Assembly (NCBI GenBank): GCA_043758105.1
Contig: JAYVOF010000007.1
Span: 1 to 18,974, forward strand
DNA: 18,974 nucleotides
Origin: JANPPS01 sp043758105
GTDB lineage: Bacteria > Pseudomonadota > Alphaproteobacteria > Acetobacterales > Acetobacteraceae
Direction of reading: 5' to 3'
The translations under genes were made by a program, and so were the position numbers. Each line of letters starts with the position of its first letter. The stretch's first letter is position 1. The notes under the pieces were generated by a model that did no database searches, had not been told where the DNA came from, and saw only the letters and a program-made list of their open reading frames with translations. Positions 14,992 to 18,974 of the stretch are shown here, in pieces.

Positions 14992-15143
14992 GGGCCGTAG
15001 TCCTTTTTTGGATGGGCTCGCAACAGACCACACCAGGGGCTGGGTCAAACCGCACCGTTACGCCCGAACTGGACGCTCCCTAGCTACGAAGCTCGGGATC
15101 GGTTGGATGCGTGGTCACAAAAGGTTTATGGGTCCACACCCGC

Positions 15144-16433
15144 TCAAACGCGGCCAATCGCCTCCAGCCCGCACCACTGCGCGATCACCAGCGCCAGGAC
15201 CTGCGTCACCTCCAGCACGGCCGTCAGGCCCACGCTTTCATCGATCGCATGAATGTTGTCGGCGTCGGGGCCGTAGCACGTCGCCTGCGTGCCCTGAACC
15301 AGACGATAATGCCGGGCATCCGTGAGGCCGGTGGCGGCATAATGCCGCAGCGTCTGCCCGGTGACCGCATGATGCGTGGCGCTCACCAGCTGCGAAATCG
15401 GCTGGCCGGGCGGAAAAATGCAGCCATCGGCCATGAAACCGCGGAATTCGACCTGCAGCCGGGCCCCGCGCAGCCGGGGATCGTCCGCCGCGTCCGCCAC
15501 CAAGCGTTCGATCTCCGCCCGCACGGCGTGACAACTCTCGCCGGGCATCACGCCGACGCGCAGGCTGATCCGCGCGCGCGTGGCGACGCTGCTGGTCCAC
15601 TCGCCGCCCTCGATCGTGCCAAGGTTCACGTTGATCGGGTGGTTGGCCCCCCGGAACGCCTCATGCCGCCGCTCTGCCCGGTTGGCGGCGTGTTCCAGCG
15701 CTCGCACCCGCTCCATCAGCACATAGGCGGCCTCGATCGCATTCACGCCGGACTGCATGTCCCGCACATGCGCCGGCCGCCCGGTGAGGGTGACCCAGGC
15801 CCACACCACGCCCACCTCGGCCACATACAGCGCTGGGTAGCCCGGTCCTGGCTCGGGAATGAGGCACGCGGCCGGTGCCGGCAGGGCGTGCATCACCGCG
15901 AACGCCCCGTTGCCGGTGCACTCCTCCTCGATGACCGCCGCCAGCTGCAGCGTCGCGGCCGGCTGCCACCCGGCCCGGCGTAACGCCGTCACCGCCATGA
16001 TGATGCTAACTAGCCCCGCCTTCATGTCGCCCACGCCCCTTCCATACATGCGCCCGTCGCGGATCGACGGCTCAAACGGCAGCGTGGTCCACAAATCCGC
16101 CGCGCCCTCCGGCACCACGTCCACATGACCCTGCAGCATCAGGCTTTGGCCAATAGCCGCGCGCGGCTGGTGCACGGCTACGACATTGTCCCGCCCGGCA
16201 TAGCCGATCAGCGGCGGCGACCAGCCGGGCCGCCCCGCAAGCGACGCCGCGTCCACCGGAACCCGCCAAGGCATCAGGCCGAGTGTCGCGAACGCCCCCT
16301 CCATGACGTCCAGCGCTCCGGCCTCCGCGCCCAGCACGCTTCGCTGCCGCACGAGCTGCGCCAGCAGCGCCTCGCCCTCGCCGCTTGTGGACGCGACGGC
16401 CTGCAGGATGTCGGTGCGGACGCGCGGTTCCAT
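15144..16433 (-). CDS. M20 family metallopeptidase / ArgE-DapE-type deacylase
   Basis: A 429-residue zinc-dependent amidohydrolase of the ArgE/DapE/ACY1/CPG2 group, which removes acyl groups from N-acyl amino acids or cleaves small peptides. Metal and catalytic residues are all present: GHVDVVP (His103, Asp105), GVGDMKAG (Asp136), EEEC (Glu170/Glu171), IPEPG (Glu194) and NIHAIDE (His395). The dimerisation domain lies between roughly residues 210 and 320 and begins with the typical 'GVVWAWVTLTGRPAHV'. ATG 16433 is preferred to ATG 16451 because GAAGGGAG sits 8-15 nt upstream of it and within the longer reading. It is divergent from mutL. Substrate specificity cannot be read from the sequence; acetylornithine deacetylase is one option, but no arginine genes are nearby. 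Confidence 0.92.
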   Translation of the reverse strand: MEPRVRTDILQAVASTSGEGEALLAQLVRQRSVLGAEAGALDVMEGAFATLGLMPWRVPVDAASLAGRPGWSPPLIGYAGRDNVVAVHQPRAAIGQSLMLQGHVDVVPEGAADLWTTLPFEPSIRDGRMYGRGVGDMKAGLVSIIMAVTALRRAGWQPAATLQLAAVIEEECTGNGAFAVMHALPAPAACLIPEPGPGYPALYVAEVGVVWAWVTLTGRPAHVRDMQSGVNAIEAAYVLMERVRALEHAANRAERRHEAFRGANHPINVNLGTIEGGEWTSSVATRARISLRVGVMPGESCHAVRAEIERLVADAADDPRLRGARLQVEFRGFMADGCIFPPGQPISQLVSATHHAVTGQTLRHYAATGLTDARHYRLVQGTQATCYGPDADNIHAIDESVGLTAVLEVTQVLALVIAQWCGLEAIGRV

Positions 16434-16482
16434 CGATCGGCTCCCTTCCATTATGCCGGCTGAACCCGGTTAAATCCCATAC

Positions 16483-16501
16483 ATCACGCTTCGTCCGTGA
16501 T
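16483..16501. promoter_or_regulatory. Small palindrome in the M20/mutL divergent region
   Basis: ATCACG (16483-16488) and CGTGAT (16496-16501) form an inverted repeat around 7 nt, placed midway between the two divergent start codons. It could be an operator shared by both promoters or chance. Confidence 0.25.
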
Positions 16502-16563
16502 TCCGAGCGCCATCGACCGCCACGCTGTCCCAACACACGCTGGCCCCCTGCCCCGCATCGCGG

Positions 16564-16569
16564 TAAACT
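16564..16569 (+). promoter_or_regulatory. Possible -10 box (TAAACT) 7 nt before the mutL ATG
   Basis: GGTAAACTC precedes ATG 16577 by 7 nt, so transcription would start at or next to the start codon. There is no purine-rich ribosome site in the TCCCCC gap, which makes leaderless translation plausible. Confidence 0.35.
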
Positions 16570-16576
16570 CTCCCCC

Positions 16577-18331
16577 ATGTCACCGATTCGCCGCCTCCCG
16601 GAGGGCTTGGTCAACCGCATCGCCGCCGGTGAGGTGATCGAGCGTCCGGCGGCGGTCGCCAAGGAACTGGTGGAGAACGCGCTCGATGGCGGGGCCACCC
16701 GGATCGCGGTCCGGCTGGACGGCGGCGGGATCGCCCGGATCGAGGTCACCGATGACGGCCACGGCATGGACGCCCTGGCGCTGAGCCTCGCGGTGCAGCG
16801 GCATTGCACGTCCAAGCTCGCCGATGAGGGGCTGGTGCGGATCACCACGCTAGGCTTTCGCGGCGAGGCGCTGCCCAGTATCGGCGCCGCCGCCCGGCTC
16901 AGTCTGATTTCCCGCCCGCCCGGTGCGGCGCACGCGCACCGCATCGGCGTGGAGGGCGGCGTGGTGACACCCCCTGCCCCTGCCGCCGGGTCGTTCGGCA
17001 CGCAGGTCGTGGTGGCGGATCTGTTCTACGCGACCCCCGCCCGGCGCAAATTTCTCAAACACGCGCGCACCGAGGGGGAGCATGCGGAGCTCGCCATCCG
17101 CCGCCTCGCCTTCGCCGCGCCGCACGTGGCGTTCCGCTGCGAGGCGGAGGGGCGGCTCGTGTTCGACCTGCCGGCGCAGGATCGCGCCCAGCGGGTGGCT
17201 TCCCTGCTGGGCGCGGCGGCGGCGGCGGTCCTGCTCCCGCTCGACGCCACGCGGGAGACGCCGTCCGGTGTGCTGCATCTCACGGGTTTTGCCTGCGCGC
17301 CCACGCTGCACCGGGCGACGGCGGCGGGGCAAAGTTTGGTGGTGAACGGGCGCCCGGTGGCGGACCCGGTGCTGCGGACGGCGCTGCGGGTGGCGTATCG
17401 CGACGTGCTGGCTGCGGGGCGCTTTCCGGTCGCGGCGCTGTGGCTCGACCTTCCGGCGGAGGCGCTGGACGTGAACGTGCACCCGGCCAAGACCGAATTG
17501 CGGTTTCTCGATCCGGCCGCCATCCGCGCCTTGGTGATCGGCACGGTGACCCAGGCGCTGGCCGGGGGCGCGGGACGGGTGGGTTCTGCTGCGGCCGTGC
17601 GGCCGGGGCTCCGGCTGGTGTCGAGCCGCCCGGGGTCGTACCCCTCCGCCCATCGCGGGTTCGCCGAGGCGCAGCTGCCGTTCAGCGGCGGTCCCACGGC
17701 CCGTATGGTACCGGCGGTCCCGCTGCCGGATATTTCGGGCGCGGCTTCCTGCCCGTTGGGTGCCGCGGTGGCGCAGGTGCTGGACACCTATATTCTGGCG
17801 GTCGCGGCCGATGGCAGCCTCGTGCTGGTGGATCAGCACGCCGCGCATGAGCGGCTGACGCAGGAGGCGCTGCGCCACCAGTTCGAGGCGGGCGGCATCC
17901 GGGCGCAGCCGCTGCTGTTACCGGCGGTCGTGGACCTGGCCCCAGCCGACGCGGCCCGCCTGATCGACGCCGCCCCGGCGCTGCAGGCGTTCGGATTGGA
18001 GCTGGAGGGCTTCGGCGTCGGCGCAGTGCTGGTTCGCGCGCTGCCGGCGGCGCTGGGCGCGCCCGAGCCCGGGCCGTTGCTGCAGGATCTGGCCGACGAG
18101 CTGGCCGAGGGCGGCGAGATGACGGCGCTCGCCACCCGGCTCGACGCCGTCCTCGCCCGGCTCGCCTGCCACGGCAGCATCCGCGCCGGACGCCGGCTGG
18201 GCGCCGCGGAAATGAACGCGCTGCTGCGGGCCATGGAGGCCACCCCCCGCGCCGCGACCTGCTCGCATGGCCGGCCCACGTTCTTGAAATTGAGCCGGGC
18301 CGAGTTGGAACGTCTATTCGGCCGGAGATAA
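16577..18331 (+). CDS. mutL: DNA mismatch repair protein MutL (endonuclease type)
   Basis: MutL couples mismatch recognition by MutS to strand incision and repair. The 584-residue protein has the GHKL ATPase N-domain: IAAGEVIERP, KELVENALD (catalytic Glu33, Asn34), DDGHGMD (59-65) and GFRGEAL (93-99), then the transducer domain with NVHPAKTE. A Pro/Gly-rich linker spans about 332-393. The C-domain carries the endonuclease motif DQHAAHERLTQE (from Asp419, fits DQHAX2EX4E), ACHGS (Cys531) and CSHGRP (Cys562, His564) for metal binding, and QPLLLP (from Gln444), which fits a beta-clamp-binding motif. It is therefore an incising MutL of the kind found in bacteria lacking MutH. ATG 16577 is set by the conserved IRRLPEGLVNRIAAGEV start; the frame upstream only overlaps the M20 promoter and gene. 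Confidence 0.97.
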   Translation: MSPIRRLPEGLVNRIAAGEVIERPAAVAKELVENALDGGATRIAVRLDGGGIARIEVTDDGHGMDALALSLAVQRHCTSKLADEGLVRITTLGFRGEALPSIGAAARLSLISRPPGAAHAHRIGVEGGVVTPPAPAAGSFGTQVVVADLFYATPARRKFLKHARTEGEHAELAIRRLAFAAPHVAFRCEAEGRLVFDLPAQDRAQRVASLLGAAAAAVLLPLDATRETPSGVLHLTGFACAPTLHRATAAGQSLVVNGRPVADPVLRTALRVAYRDVLAAGRFPVAALWLDLPAEALDVNVHPAKTELRFLDPAAIRALVIGTVTQALAGGAGRVGSAAAVRPGLRLVSSRPGSYPSAHRGFAEAQLPFSGGPTARMVPAVPLPDISGAASCPLGAAVAQVLDTYILAVAADGSLVLVDQHAAHERLTQEALRHQFEAGGIRAQPLLLPAVVDLAPADAARLIDAAPALQAFGLELEGFGVGAVLVRALPAALGAPEPGPLLQDLADELAEGGEMTALATRLDAVLARLACHGSIRAGRRLGAAEMNALLRAMEATPRAATCSHGRPTFLKLSRAELERLFGRR

Positions 18332-18343
18332 AGCGGCATCGTC

Positions 18344-18580
18344 AACACAGACGAACAAAGACACAGCGGCACGTAGTTCAGTGTCCCGGTTTAATACCAA
18401 CGGCCGTACTCAACCGGCTATCCGTAACCGTCATTGCGAGCCCCTTGGCGAAGCAATCCAGGGGCGGCAAGCACTCTCGTAACCCCTGGATTGCTTGGCC
18501 ACCAAGCGGCGTCGCACAATGCCGAGTCACACTCTTCGCCCGTTGTTGTAGTTTCTTCTCTGCCTCTGTGTCTCTGTGTT
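18344..18580. repeat. Nested inverted-repeat element between mutL and an unknown gene
   Basis: An inner stem pairs AAGCAATCCAGGGG (18451-18464) with 18483-18496, 14 bp perfect, across 18 nt. It extends outward imperfectly through CATTGCGAG (18432-18440) toward the GTCGCACAATGCCGAG side (18509-18525). An outer pair matches AACACAG...AGACACAGCGGCA (from 18344) with the complement of 18561-18580, AACACAGAGACACAGAGGCA, the left arm carrying about 8 extra bases. From memory, 'GTCATTGCGAG...GAAGCAATCC' palindromes are widespread intergenic repeats in bacteria. No protein is encoded. It may act as a terminator for the two converging genes, or be a non-autonomous mobile element. Confidence 0.75.
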
Positions 18581-18589
18581 AAATCTTGC

Positions 18590-18910
18590 CTACAAACCCG
18601 GCCCAAACCCCGCAAAAACCTGCCGGTCCTTATTCTCCTGCATCAGCATCCGAAACCCCGGGATGGTATCGAGGCTAAGCCCAGACGGCACCCCCGTCTC
18701 CTCATCCGCCACCACCGCCGCATACGAGGCACCCGAAAGCTTCTGCCACTGCCCGGCCGGCTTTTTTGCCTCCACGTGCACCACCGTCGCCTTCAGCACC
18801 ATGCGCACGATCGCCTCCTTGGGGGCGGAGGGCTTGGTCAGGCTCGGCATGCCGGCGACCATCGTCCAGCCCTGCGACAGCGCCCACGCCGTCAGCTCGT
18901 CTTTTGTCAT
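18590..18910 (-). CDS. Small protein of unknown function
   Basis: A 106-residue soluble protein that I do not recognise. It has no signal peptide or membrane segment. The N-terminal half looks helical then beta (ELTAWALSQGWTMV; VRMVLKATVVHVEAKK), and it ends with a Gly/Phe-rich VFAGFGPGL. The ATG overlaps the stop of the gene entering from the right edge (ATGA), and AAAGAGAG precedes it by about 5 nt, so a real coupled gene is likely. It converges on mutL with the inverted-repeat element between them. Confidence 0.75.
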   Translation of the reverse strand: MTKDELTAWALSQGWTMVAGMPSLTKPSAPKEAIVRMVLKATVVHVEAKKPAGQWQKLSGASYAAVVADEETGVPSGLSLDTIPGFRMLMQENKDRQVFAGFGPGL

Positions 18911-18974
18911 GCCGCTCTCTTTCGTTTCACCTTACGGTTCTGCGACGGCGCGGCGATCTTGGCGCGGTCCAGCA
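18907..18974 (-). CDS. C-terminal end of a gene running off the window
   Basis: On the minus strand the last 21 codons of a frame enter from the right edge, encoding LDRAKIAAPSQNRKVKRKRAA, and stop at TGA 18907-18909. The stop overlaps the ATG of the next minus gene by 4 nt, which supports it being real. The tail is basic (Lys/Arg-rich), as in many nucleic-acid-binding proteins, but the family cannot be told from so few residues. Confidence 0.65.
   Translation of the reverse strand, partial: LDRAKIAAPSQNRKVKRKRAA

Noticed and set aside
16850..17878. 342-codon open frame on the minus strand opposite mutL
   Set aside because: It mirrors mutL codons in GC-rich DNA, is Arg/Gly/His-rich low-complexity and has no family features.
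18418..18615. 65-codon minus-strand frame in the 3' region after mutL
   Set aside because: It lies across the inverted-repeat element and has no protein-like features.

Overview
The window is GC-rich DNA with dense, often overlapping genes. It fits an alphaproteobacterium, most likely Acetobacteraceae or another Rhodospirillales relative. This placement rests on gene style (Tat ferritin-like protein, PEP-CTERM protein, beta-helix/CBM protein, DUF423, endonuclease-type MutL) and base composition, not on a database search.

Layout. (1) 1-1212: two co-directional genes with visibly lower GC than the rest, a small unrecognised protein and a HIRAN-domain protein. They look like an acquired accessory unit. 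(2) 1277-2146: a DUF429 (RNase H-fold) protein. (3) 2243-5794: a four-gene + strand run of a Nei1-type endonuclease VIII, a small membrane protein, an ABC ATPase and its multi-spanning permease. The ATPase/permease junction carries a 26-bp tandem duplication. (4) 5724-7057, minus strand: a DUF423 membrane protein translationally coupled to an RlmM/FtsJ-like rRNA 2'-O-methyltransferase whose 3' end overlaps the permease gene antisense by 71 bp. (5) 7134-8084: a proline iminopeptidase, followed by a 463-bp gene-poor stretch. (6) 8548-11319: a 923-residue protein with a right-handed beta-helix and four CBM60/CBM36-like carbohydrate-binding modules joined by Pro-rich linkers, one encoded by a hexanucleotide (Val-Pro)n minisatellite. 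(7) 11374-13434: a stand-alone molybdopterin oxidoreductase, ended by a 15-bp perfect hairpin shared with the converging minus-strand operon. (8) 13523-14991, minus strand: a Tat-exported ferritin-like protein coupled by ATGA overlap to a PEP-CTERM protein. (9) 15144-16433, minus: an M20 metallopeptidase divergent from (10) mutL, 16577-18331. (11) 18344-18580: a nested inverted-repeat element. (12) 18590 to the end, minus: a small unknown protein coupled to the C-terminus of a gene that runs off the window.

Functionally this is a mosaic: DNA maintenance (nei, mutL, possibly HIRAN and DUF429), rRNA modification, peptide/amide hydrolysis, export, and a cell-surface or extracellular set (beta-helix/CBM protein, ferritin-like/PEP-CTERM pair). 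The most novel-looking items are the ferritin-like + PEP-CTERM operon, the signal-peptide-less multi-CBM beta-helix protein with its repeat linker, the low-GC HIRAN pair, and a recurrent -10-like hexamer 6-7 nt before several start codons that suggests leaderless transcripts. No tRNA, rRNA, CRISPR array, transposase or integrase was seen.
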